Source: Bacteroidota bacterium
Lineage (GTDB): Bacteria > Bacteroidota > Ignavibacteria > UBA10030
Length of the DNA stretch: 35,837 nucleotides
NCBI GenBank assembly: GCA_016928255.1
Contig: JAFGLB010000156.1
Location: 1 to 35,837, forward strand
Direction: 5' to 3'
The position numbers were made by a program, and so were the translations under genes. Positions 7,330 through 14,815 of this stretch are shown here, one piece after another (the stretch's first letter is position 1; every line of letters begins with the position of its first letter). Below the pieces are notes generated by a model. The model was given only the letters and a program-made list of their open reading frames with translations, searched no databases and was not told the DNA's origin.

Positions 7330-8411
7330 TGTCAAGCCCGGATCTGAAATTTGGGAAAAAACTGGTAAAATACGGTGCCGTTGACTTTAACGCATGCTAC
7401 AACTGCGGGACTTGTACAGCCGTTTGCGCTCTGTCGAATGAGGAAGAATCATTTCCACGAGAAATGGTACGTTTCAGCGTTCTGGGACTCAGCGAGGATG
7501 TCAAGGGATCGCTGAAACCATGGCTTTGCTATTACTGCGGCGAATGCTCAACGCACTGTCCGCAGCTTGCTCAGCCGGGTGAGCTTATGATGTCGCTGCG
7601 ACGCTATCTTATATCCTGCTATGACTGGACCGGACTTTCCGGGCTATTGTACCGGAATCTATCAGCATATATCGCAGCTTTTCTGTTTATTGCCATAGGT
7701 ATTTTCGGATTGTTTTTCTCCGGCATTTGGAATCAGGCGGAATGGATGCATTACGGACACCTCTTTGAAATAATGGCCATTGCCTCCGTCTTTACAGTCA
7801 TTCTCCTGCCGAATATAATACGAATGTGGTACGCAACGGTTTGGAAACAGACAAAAAAACTGCATATCAAAACCTATTTTCTATCTCTCCCCGAGTTATT
7901 TATACATATGTTCACTCAGAAGCGCACTTTGTCATGTAATGATGAAATGAGCAACAAGATCTGGTGGTTTGAACATTTTATCGTCGTGATTGGCTACATG
8001 GGTTTACTGTTTACCACTGTAGTTTTGGATTGGTTCGCTGCTACAAATATATTAATTATTGTCCTTGGCTACTTTCTCAGTGCTGTAGTTTTTATTGTCT
8101 CATTTCACTTTATCTTCAATCGCATGCGTAAGAAAACGGAAAAAAGTTCTTTTTCACACCCTTCCGATTGGTTTTTTGTGATTTGGCTCTTACTAATGGG
8201 ACTTTCAGCTTGTGCTGTCAGGTTACTGATCGACCTTGGATTACTCTCAGCATACTTTTGGCTATACCTGCTACATCTTACTATACTGGTACAATGGGCT
8301 CTGGTTATTGTCCCCTTCGGGAAATGGACACATTTTCTTTATAGATCTTTTGCTATGTACTTTGATAAGATAGTTAAAGACACAGCTAATACTGCGGTTC
8401 GTACCGTCTGA
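7329..8411 (+). CDS. QmoC-like HdrC/cytochrome b fusion
   Basis: A 360-residue membrane protein that combines an HdrC-like part and a NarI/HdrE-like part, as in QmoC. The N-terminus holds two [4Fe-4S] motifs, CYNCGTCTAVC (23-33) and CYYCGECSTHCP (67-78), with the HdrC-type SFPREMVRFSVLG between them. From about residue 110 there are roughly six hydrophobic segments with histidines in or near them (HYGHLFE, WWFEHFIVVIGY, LLHLTILVQW, GKWTHFL) suited to bind heme b. The role would be to exchange electrons between membrane quinones and the cytoplasmic HdrA pair. It starts on the last base of the winged-helix gene and is the last gene of the operon. Fourth Cys of cluster one is followed by Ala rather than Pro, which is common in HdrC. 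Confidence 0.87.
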   Translation: MSSPDLKFGKKLVKYGAVDFNACYNCGTCTAVCALSNEEESFPREMVRFSVLGLSEDVKGSLKPWLCYYCGECSTHCPQLAQPGELMMSLRRYLISCYDWTGLSGLLYRNLSAYIAAFLFIAIGIFGLFFSGIWNQAEWMHYGHLFEIMAIASVFTVILLPNIIRMWYATVWKQTKKLHIKTYFLSLPELFIHMFTQKRTLSCNDEMSNKIWWFEHFIVVIGYMGLLFTTVVLDWFAATNILIIVLGYFLSAVVFIVSFHFIFNRMRKKTEKSSFSHPSDWFFVIWLLLMGLSACAVRLLIDLGLLSAYFWLYLLHLTILVQWALVIVPFGKWTHFLYRSFAMYFDKIVKDTANTAVRTV

Positions 8412-8740
8412 CGGCTTTATTTAGGTCTTCACTTAAATGTTTCATACTACATCTTATGCATTAGTACGTTTTTTCTCCTCTTGCGGCTTGATTGACTAGT
8501 ATAATTTCCATTGAGAAGTATGTTGCTTATCCCGTATTTTATTCGGAATTATTTCTGTATGCCCTTTTGTGTTTAATCTTATTTAGTAATTAAAGCATAA
8601 CGAGTTCTATCTGTATGAAACAGAAGAAAAACGTATAAATACTTTGGTTCAGGTGTCTTAGATGAGTAATATTGGTATATTATTCTCAACAATGATTTAA
8701 TTACCGAAGTAACAGAACACTTTTGTGAAGGGTAAGTGAA
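8412..8740. other. Gene-free stretch after the Hdr operon
   Basis: AT-rich sequence with no supported gene or clear hairpin terminator. The minus-strand ORF at 8579-8809 overlaps the start of the next gene and has no homology-like character, so I leave it out. A promoter for the membrane ferritin-like gene probably lies in the last 100 bases. Confidence 0.45.
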
Positions 8741-9613
8741 ATGAATATAAGTGAGCAACTGCGCAAGAAACTGCTCGTCTTTCAAAAAAATGAAATAACC
8801 GAGCATCACATCTACACAAAGCTGGCGAAGAGGATCAAGGTTCCTGAGAATTGCCGGATACTGGAAAACATAGCCGAACAGGAATTACAGCATTACCATA
8901 CCTGGCGAACTTATACAAAACAGGATGTACAACCATCGACTTGGAGAATCTGGAAATATTATTGGATCAGCCGTATCTTCGGATTTACCTTCGGCGTCAA
9001 GCTGATGGAACGCGGGGAGGAAGATGCTCAGGGCAGTTATGAGCAGCTGAAAGACGTTATTCCCGAAGCAGAAGCCGTCATACGTGAAGAGAACCAACAT
9101 GAGACAGCTTTGCTCAAACTGCTGGACGAAGAAAAGCTGCGTTACACAGGTTCAATGGTTTTGGGCCTGAATGATGCACTGGTGGAGCTAACCGGTGCAC
9201 TGGCGGGTCTGACTTTAGCACTACAAGATACAAAGCTGATTGCCCTGACAGGTTCTATCACCGGCATTGCGGCCGCATTGTCGATGGGAGCATCCGAGTA
9301 CCTGTCAACGCGTGCCGAGGAAACTGTAAAGAATCCGTTGAGGGCGTCGATTTATACAGGCGTGACCTATCTGGTCACTGTGCTGCTTCTAATTTTGCCT
9401 TATCTGATTCTAGAAAATTACTATTTATGTTTAGGCTGCACGCTGGCCGAGGCTATTATAATCATTGCCTTGTTCAACTATTACATCTCGGTAGCCATGG
9501 ATAAACCGTTCGGAAAGCGATTTCTTGAGATGGCCGGATTGAGCCTGGGCATTGCAGCGTTCAGTTTCTTTATAGGCTTTCTTATGCGCACTTTTCTGCA
9601 TATTGATATCTGA
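8741..9613 (+). CDS. Ferritin-like/VIT1 membrane metal transporter
   Basis: A 290-residue protein with two parts. Residues 1-130 form a ferritin/rubrerythrin-like four-helix region with metal-ligand motifs NEITEHHIY, EQELQHYH and EENQHE. Residues 135-290 are a VIT1/CCC1 membrane domain (LGLNDALVELTGALAGLTLAL, AALSMGASEYLSTRAEE, then three hydrophobic helices). This architecture is that of MbfA-type proteins, which bind and export iron or manganese and protect against oxidative stress. The start has a good ribosome-binding site (gaagggtaagtga). It is alone, 330 bases after the Hdr operon; the association with Fe-S-rich genes may reflect iron handling but is only inference. Confidence 0.87.
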   Translation: MNISEQLRKKLLVFQKNEITEHHIYTKLAKRIKVPENCRILENIAEQELQHYHTWRTYTKQDVQPSTWRIWKYYWISRIFGFTFGVKLMERGEEDAQGSYEQLKDVIPEAEAVIREENQHETALLKLLDEEKLRYTGSMVLGLNDALVELTGALAGLTLALQDTKLIALTGSITGIAAALSMGASEYLSTRAEETVKNPLRASIYTGVTYLVTVLLLILPYLILENYYLCLGCTLAEAIIIIALFNYYISVAMDKPFGKRFLEMAGLSLGIAAFSFFIGFLMRTFLHIDI

Positions 9614-9758
9614 GCAATCCGGAACTGTCAAGAAAACAATCTGTATGTCGGGGAAGTCAAATCTGTTTACCTTAGGAACCGGTCGGCCGACCTGATCTTC
9701 ATTTAGTTGTATAGAAGTACTTGCCAAACACCATAATTTATTGTAAGTTTATATATAT

Positions 9759-9782
9759 AAAATGTTAAACGTTTAACATTTT
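9759..9782. promoter_or_regulatory. 24-bp palindrome, likely LacI operator
   Basis: AAAATGTTAAAC|GTTTAACATTTT is a perfect palindrome with the central CG and the symmetric half-sites typical of LacI-family operators. It lies 38 bases before the ATG of a LacI-type gene, so autoregulation of the operon is the simplest reading. No second copy was seen in the window. Confidence 0.75.
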
Positions 9783-9820
9783 CTTCAATTAATTATCAAT
9801 TTGCAGTGAGGCGGTTCTAC

Positions 9821-10819
9821 ATGCTGACTATTCGCGATGTAGCAAAAAAAGCTAAAGTCTCGGTTATGACTATCTCCCGTGTTATTAATAATCCGGATAA
9901 AGTAAGCGCTAAAACTTATCAGGAAATCTGTCAGACAATGGAACATCTTGGTTACCAGCCGAGTCACATTGCGCAATCACTTGTTAGAAAAAGAACCTAC
10001 ACTCTTGGTGTTGTAATGCCGAATATCAAAAATACTTTTTTTAACAGCTGGTTTCGAAGCTTGGAAGAACATGCAAAATCTTTTAACTATACCCTGCTAT
10101 TAGGCGACACCGGTGAGGATATCAAGCATGAAATGAATCATGTTCGTTTACTGCATTCTCACAGGGTTGACGGTATTATTATTGTTCCGCATTCCTGCGA
10201 TACTGTATCTTATTTAATAAAATCTAAAATGCCGTTTGTTGTAGCGGACCGATTTATCCCGAAAGTTAAATCTGATTATGTTTTAACAGATCATTATGCC
10301 GGCGCATTTGAGGCTGTGGAGTATCTTGTTTCGCTTGGTCATAAAAAAATTGCGGTATTGAAAGGTCCGGGATTGATTTATCCCGATATAGAACGATTTC
10401 GCGGATTTTTAGATGTTATGAAAAAACATAATATCAAAGATCCCGAGTTATATGTTAGAAACTGTGATTTTCAGGAATCGCTGGCATATGAAGCTGTCAA
10501 AGATCTGCTCGGAAGACGAGATCCTCCAACAGCTATATTTTCTTTCAATAGTATAATGACAATTGGAACGATCAAAGCCGTCCAATCTATGAAGCTTTCT
10601 ATTCGGGATAATATATCACTGATAGGATTTGACGCAATTCCAGGTCAGTCAATTTTTAGACCTGCAATAACATATGTCCTGCAACCGATAGAAGATCTTG
10701 CAAGAAACGCGGTTCAAATATTATTAAAAAAAATTGAACATCCAAATAGCAGGAAAAAATATAGATTATTTCTAAAACCGAAGTTGATTATTGGCGAATC
10801 CTGCGGATACGTTAAATAG
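9821..10819 (+). CDS. LacI-family transcriptional regulator
   Basis: This 332-residue protein begins with the LacI DNA-binding region (MLTIRDVAKKAKVSVMTISRVINNPDKVSAKTYQEI) including the recognition helix and hinge (IAQSLVRKRTYTLGVVMPN), followed by a periplasmic-binding-protein-like effector domain (VDGIIIVPH, GHKKIAVLKGP, ISLIGFDAIP). The ORF track begins at GTG 9806; the ATG at 9821 has a GAGG 9 bases upstream and gives the standard N-terminus, so I use it. A perfect palindrome upstream is a strong candidate for its own operator. The effector is likely a sugar or sugar phosphate linked to the next two sugar-nucleotide genes. Confidence 0.92.
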   Translation: MLTIRDVAKKAKVSVMTISRVINNPDKVSAKTYQEICQTMEHLGYQPSHIAQSLVRKRTYTLGVVMPNIKNTFFNSWFRSLEEHAKSFNYTLLLGDTGEDIKHEMNHVRLLHSHRVDGIIIVPHSCDTVSYLIKSKMPFVVADRFIPKVKSDYVLTDHYAGAFEAVEYLVSLGHKKIAVLKGPGLIYPDIERFRGFLDVMKKHNIKDPELYVRNCDFQESLAYEAVKDLLGRRDPPTAIFSFNSIMTIGTIKAVQSMKLSIRDNISLIGFDAIPGQSIFRPAITYVLQPIEDLARNAVQILLKKIEHPNSRKKYRLFLKPKLIIGESCGYVK

Positions 10820-10882
10820 TTAGTTTGATTAAAATAAATGAGAAATAAAATTATAATCATATCAATAATAAATGAGGTCTAA

Positions 10883-11839
10883 ATGAAAAAAGCATTAGTT
10901 TGCGGGGCAGGGGGATTTATCGGAGGACATCTTGTGAAGAAGCTAAAAAAAGAAGGGTACTGGGTGCGAGGAATTGATATTAAAAATCACGAGTGGTCGC
11001 CGGATGCAGCTGATGAATTTCTTTTGCTCGATCTTCGTATAGAAGAAAATTGTCGTAAAGCTCTTACGCTGGGATCCGGCACGTTTGATGAAGTTTACCA
11101 GCTGGCGGCTGATATGGGAGGAATGGGATTTATCCATTCGGCAGAAACCGAAATAATGCACAATAGCGCCCTTATAAATATTTATATGACAGATCTGGCT
11201 GCTCAAATGGGAGTGCCGCGTTATTTCTTCTCCTCTTCGGTGTGTGTCTACCGGGATATGAAACCCGGCGAACCGGAAATGGAAGAGAAAGAAGCAATTC
11301 CTGCACATCCGGATAATGAATATGGGTGGGAAAAACTTTATTCAGAAAGAATCGCTCAGGCCTATGAACGTCGTTATGGAATACAGGTACGTATAGCAAG
11401 ATTTCAAAATTGCTACGGTCCGGAAGGAACCTGGATGGGCGGCCGCGAAAAGGCACCGGCCGCAATGTGCCGAAAAGTTGCCGAGGTGCAGGATGGCGGG
11501 ATTGTTGAAGTGTGGGGTGACGGATCTGCAATTCGATCTTACACTTATGTCAGCGATATGGTAGACGGAATATTTCTTATTATGCATTCAGATTTGCATG
11601 GAGCTGTTAATATTGGCTGTCCGCAATATGTAACTGTCGATGAATTGGTGGATACTGTGGCTAAAGTTGCCGGTAAAAAAATAAAAATAAAACATGTCCA
11701 GGGACCTGTCGGTGTTCAGTCTAGAAATTTTTCAAATGAACGCATTTATTCAATCGGATGGAAAGCAAAAATAAATCTTGAGGAAGGTATTAAGCTGACT
11801 TATCCATGGGTGGAAAAACAGGTAAAAAACCATCGTTGA
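10883..11839 (+). CDS. GDP-mannose 3,5-epimerase-like SDR
   Basis: A 318-residue extended short-chain dehydrogenase/reductase. It has the NAD motif GAGGFIGGH (8-16), the QLAADMGGMGFI stretch, SSSVCVY, the catalytic YGWEK tyrosine/lysine pair, and NCYGPEGTWMGGREKAPAAMCRK, WGDGSAIRSYTYV and GPVGVQSRNFSNE. These match plant-type GDP-mannose 3,5-epimerase, where the AADMGGMGFI and GTWxGGREKAPAA segments are distinctive; that enzyme makes GDP-L-galactose and GDP-L-gulose. Substrate in this bacterium could be another NDP-hexose. It sits in an operon between a LacI regulator (63 bases upstream) and a nucleotidyltransferase/kinase that could supply the sugar nucleotide. Confidence 0.85.
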   Translation: MKKALVCGAGGFIGGHLVKKLKKEGYWVRGIDIKNHEWSPDAADEFLLLDLRIEENCRKALTLGSGTFDEVYQLAADMGGMGFIHSAETEIMHNSALINIYMTDLAAQMGVPRYFFSSSVCVYRDMKPGEPEMEEKEAIPAHPDNEYGWEKLYSERIAQAYERRYGIQVRIARFQNCYGPEGTWMGGREKAPAAMCRKVAEVQDGGIVEVWGDGSAIRSYTYVSDMVDGIFLIMHSDLHGAVNIGCPQYVTVDELVDTVAKVAGKKIKIKHVQGPVGVQSRNFSNERIYSIGWKAKINLEEGIKLTYPWVEKQVKNHR

Positions 11840-12113
11840 TTAATTTGCATAAGTGCGGTTAAATCGGAGATTATTTCTTTCTCTTGATTCTTGTTCAATA
11901 TCAATTATTGTCGATCTGATTAAAACGACTGCATCAGGCAATATTTAAGCTCAATCAATCATTGAAAATACAGTATCATTTCTGCCAAAGGAAGATGGAA
12001 TGTGAAAAAATCTTAAAGCAAAAATAATTGATGAATTGATAAAAGCATGAAGATCTCATGGAAGAGTGTGGCAGAAGTATTTCATAAAAAACAAAAGGAG
12101 CGGTTGTTTCAAA

Positions 12114-13259
12114 ATGAGTATGAAGAAAAAGGTTTTTGTAACCGGTTGTTATGATATGCTCCATAGCGGTCATATTGCTTTTTTTCAGGAAGCAGCCCTG
12201 CACGGAGATGTGTATGTCGGATTAGGATCAGATAAGACTGTTTACAATTTGAAAGGAAAGTATCCGATAAACAATCAGGATGAAAGAAAATATATGATTG
12301 ATTCTTTGAAGTATGTGAAACAATCCATGATTAATACAGGAAGCGGTATAATGGATTTTTCTAAAGAAATTGAAATGGTCAATCCCGATATTTTTATAGT
12401 CAACGAAGATGGGAATACTCCGGCCAAAGAAGAATTTTGCAAAAAAAAGGGGATAGAATATCTAGTTTTAAAAAGAGTACCATACGGAAATCTCCCTTCC
12501 CGCTCCACTACTGCACTCAGGCAGGAATGCACTATGCCGTTTCGCATTGATCTTGCAGGCGGGTGGCTTGATCAGCCTTTCGTCGGGATATATTCAAAAG
12601 GTCCAGTCATAACCATATCCATTGAACCGACAATTGAGTTCAATGAAAGAAGCGGAATGGCTTCAAGTACAAGAAGAAAAGCCATTGAGCTTTGGCATAC
12701 AGACGTACCGCCCGGAGACAGAGAAAAACTTGCAAAAATGCTTTTCAGTTATGAAAATCCGCCGGGAACAAAAATTATTGCCGGCTCACAGGACTCAATA
12801 GGAATTGTGATGCCTGGATTAAATAAACTCGACTATGAGGGAAATTACTGGCCTGCAAAAATTACATCGATATGCGATGAGGATGTTTTGTCATGGCTTG
12901 AAAGACATATCTATCTTATAACATTGGGCCCGAGAGTTAACGGATACGATGTCCTGGATAACACTGAGATAAATAAAGAAAATGCGAAGGCGTTAAGTGA
13001 TGCAGCTGAAATGTGCTGGATATCTATTCTAAACAAAAAAATAAAAGAGTATGGTATATTTTTAAAAAAATCATTTGAAGCACAGGTTAAAATGTTTCCC
13101 AACATGGTATATGATGATATTTTCAAGGTAATTGATAGATATAAGAACCGGTCATACGGCTGGAAATTATCAGGTGCAGGCGGCGGCGGATATTTAATAT
13201 TCATCGCGGATAAGAAAATTGAAGGAGCTATTCAGATTAAAATAAGACGGTCTTCATAA
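12114..13259 (+). CDS. Nucleotidyltransferase/GHMP sugar kinase fusion
   Basis: A two-domain enzyme of about 381 residues. Residues 1-130 are a cytidylyltransferase-like domain with the HxGH signature (GCYDMLHSGHIAFFQEAA) plus the family's later KRVPYGNLPSRSTTALR. Residues 140-381 are a GHMP kinase: MPFRIDLAGGWLDQPF, the variant motif SGMASSTRRKAIELW in place of the usual PxxxGLGSSAA, GSQDSIGIVMPGLNK and the C-terminal motif KLSGAGGGGYLIF. It would phosphorylate a sugar and activate it to an NDP-sugar in one polypeptide, the same logic as FKP but with an unrelated nucleotidyltransferase. I take ATG 12114 rather than the GTG at 12066; AGGAG is somewhat far upstream. The gap 11840-12113 holds no clear gene. 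Confidence 0.8.
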   Translation: MSMKKKVFVTGCYDMLHSGHIAFFQEAALHGDVYVGLGSDKTVYNLKGKYPINNQDERKYMIDSLKYVKQSMINTGSGIMDFSKEIEMVNPDIFIVNEDGNTPAKEEFCKKKGIEYLVLKRVPYGNLPSRSTTALRQECTMPFRIDLAGGWLDQPFVGIYSKGPVITISIEPTIEFNERSGMASSTRRKAIELWHTDVPPGDREKLAKMLFSYENPPGTKIIAGSQDSIGIVMPGLNKLDYEGNYWPAKITSICDEDVLSWLERHIYLITLGPRVNGYDVLDNTEINKENAKALSDAAEMCWISILNKKIKEYGIFLKKSFEAQVKMFPNMVYDDIFKVIDRYKNRSYGWKLSGAGGGGYLIFIADKKIEGAIQIKIRRSS

Positions 13260-13331
13260 ATGAACAAACCAACAAAAAAAAGGTGATTATGTAAGAATGT
13301 AACCGTAGAATAATTATAAGTATATTATTTT

Positions 13332-13631
13332 ATGGTGAGTTACAGCAAAATCAGTTATCATGACAACTTTTTGAACGGCAGAAAGTGTGTATTTTGCGGA
13401 TCGTTCAAAGTCTGTACAACAAAACGTGGATATGTAAAATGCAATAAATGCCAGAGACAAAAAGGAAGCCATCTTCTTCGCCGGGAGTTGAAAATCACAC
13501 TTGGTTTTTATCAACAACAACCGGCGTATCGATTGGCGAGCGATCTTGGCATAAATTATAAAACAGTCATGCGAGTCTATATAACTATCGTGGTGTTTCA
13601 AAATATCATTTTCCTATGTATTTTAAAATAG
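13332..13631 (+). pseudogene. Transposase N-terminal fragment (IS1595-like)
   Basis: A 99-residue ORF with a zinc ribbon (CVFCGSFKVCTTKRGYVKCNKCQRQKG) and a following helical segment (FYQQQPAYRLASDLGINYKTVMRVY) like the N-terminal region of IS1595-family transposases. Such transposases run to over 200 residues with a catalytic DDE-type part, which is missing here; the reading frame degenerates after MRVY. I saw no terminal inverted repeats or target-site duplication. It marks an old insertion between the sugar-nucleotide operon and the NapH-like gene. Confidence 0.65.
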
Positions 13632-13664
13632 AGGGCGAAATATGAAGTTATAGTTAATATGATT

Positions 13665-13693
13665 TTTAGTACAAAAATTTTTAATTTAGTACA
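13665..13693. promoter_or_regulatory. Direct repeat TTTAGTACA x2
   Basis: TTTAGTACA occurs at 13665-13673 and again at 13685-13693, start to start exactly 20 bases, about two DNA turns. The pair ends 19 bases before the likely GTG start of the NapH-like gene. The spacing fits binding of a dimeric regulator to one DNA face, but the short length means chance is not excluded. Confidence 0.35.
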
Positions 13694-13712
13694 TTTTGTA
13701 ATAGGCCTGTAA

Positions 13713-14645
13713 GTGGGAAAGGTATATAAGAAATTGAAAGAATCCTTTTTAAAGGATCCCTTGACCAAGGAGAGTACAAACCACTATAAGGTCAGTCGTG
13801 CGTTGCTCGTCTACAGCACTTTTGCTATTCTTGTCTTATGGCCGTTGGGTGCAATAATACTTCTCCGGGGAAATGCATTTGGTCTTGCTATCGCTCTCTT
13901 TTTTTCTGGTCTACAAGGTCCCTTTCTCATCGGTTATGCTTTCGCTCACACCGCCCTTAAACAGTGGTGGCGGTGGTTTGTTCTGGCCTCAGGCGGATTG
14001 GGAATTCTTTTATTCTCATTGATCGACGCCGTCAACCTCGATATAGATGGATTCTTCGAACTCTTGATTCTGGGAATAGCAGGTCCGGCTATCGGTCACA
14101 CAATGATAACTACAATTGTCGGACCGCTCATTTTTGGTCGTGTTCTGTGCAGATGGGGGTGCTGGCGTGCAATGGTATTAGAGCGTCTTCCGATCGGAAA
14201 AGGTTCAGGCAGGCGTAAAGGTGTTTGGGTCTGGATGCCGCTCGTCGGAATAAGCATCAGCTTAATAGCTGCTGTTCTTTTTGCTTTAACCTCTAAAGGT
14301 ATACGTACTGAAAGCTTTTGGTCTGTAGCATTCGGTATTGCCGTTTACTATGTGGTCTCTATCGCGATGGCACTGTATTTGCAAGACCAACGCGCATTCT
14401 GCAAATACCTTTGTCCTGCTGGTTTCATACTGCATTGGACCAGCCGTTCGGCGCTTCTACATGTTTCCGGCGACGCTGAGATGTGCACCGATTGTAATGT
14501 GTGCACAGAAGTATGTCCGATGGATATTCCTGTAGCCCGGCGTGTGAAATCGGGCACAAGTATTAGCAAAGGTGATTGCATTCTTTGTCAGCGCTGTGTT
14601 GAGAGCTGTCCGATCGGCGTATTGAAAACGATTTTTAAAAAATAA
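13713..14645 (+). CDS. NapH-like membrane 4Fe-4S ferredoxin
   Basis: A 310-residue integral membrane protein of the NapH/NosR/CcoG-like family. Hydrophobic segments occur near residues 28-75, 88-107, 120-145, 170-190 and 200-225; the motifs CRWGCWR (after GRVL) and CKYLCP occur in the loops, followed by a C-terminal cytoplasmic pair of [4Fe-4S] motifs, CTDCNVCTEVCPMDIP and CILCQRCVESCPIGV. Such proteins move electrons from quinol toward redox enzymes or help maturation. The start is GTG at 13713 with a weak ribosome-binding site. No NapG/NapA/NosZ genes are adjacent, so the partner is unknown. Two copies of TTTAGTACA spaced 20 bases lie upstream. Confidence 0.82.
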   Translation: MGKVYKKLKESFLKDPLTKESTNHYKVSRALLVYSTFAILVLWPLGAIILLRGNAFGLAIALFFSGLQGPFLIGYAFAHTALKQWWRWFVLASGGLGILLFSLIDAVNLDIDGFFELLILGIAGPAIGHTMITTIVGPLIFGRVLCRWGCWRAMVLERLPIGKGSGRRKGVWVWMPLVGISISLIAAVLFALTSKGIRTESFWSVAFGIAVYYVVSIAMALYLQDQRAFCKYLCPAGFILHWTSRSALLHVSGDAEMCTDCNVCTEVCPMDIPVARRVKSGTSISKGDCILCQRCVESCPIGVLKTIFKK

Positions 14646-14815
14646 TTATCAGCCGATGCAGAAGAGATAAATACAAACAAAGATTTATAGCGGATGGGAA
14701 ATTAAAGTGCTTTTTTATTAATACATTTTATTTGCATTATTTCTTATCCTTTATCTGTGAAAAATTTTTATATTTAGCCGTAAATATTTAGTCTGGATTT
14801 TACACTTATAAAAGC

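Noticed and set aside
8579-8809. Minus-strand ORF after the Hdr operon
   Set aside because: Overlaps the start of the ferritin-like gene, no ribosome-binding site or family-like features.
11840-12113. Remnant frame before the nucleotidyltransferase fusion (SIIENTVSFLPKEDGM, then stops)
   Set aside because: Protein-like words occur but stops are frequent and no family is recognisable.
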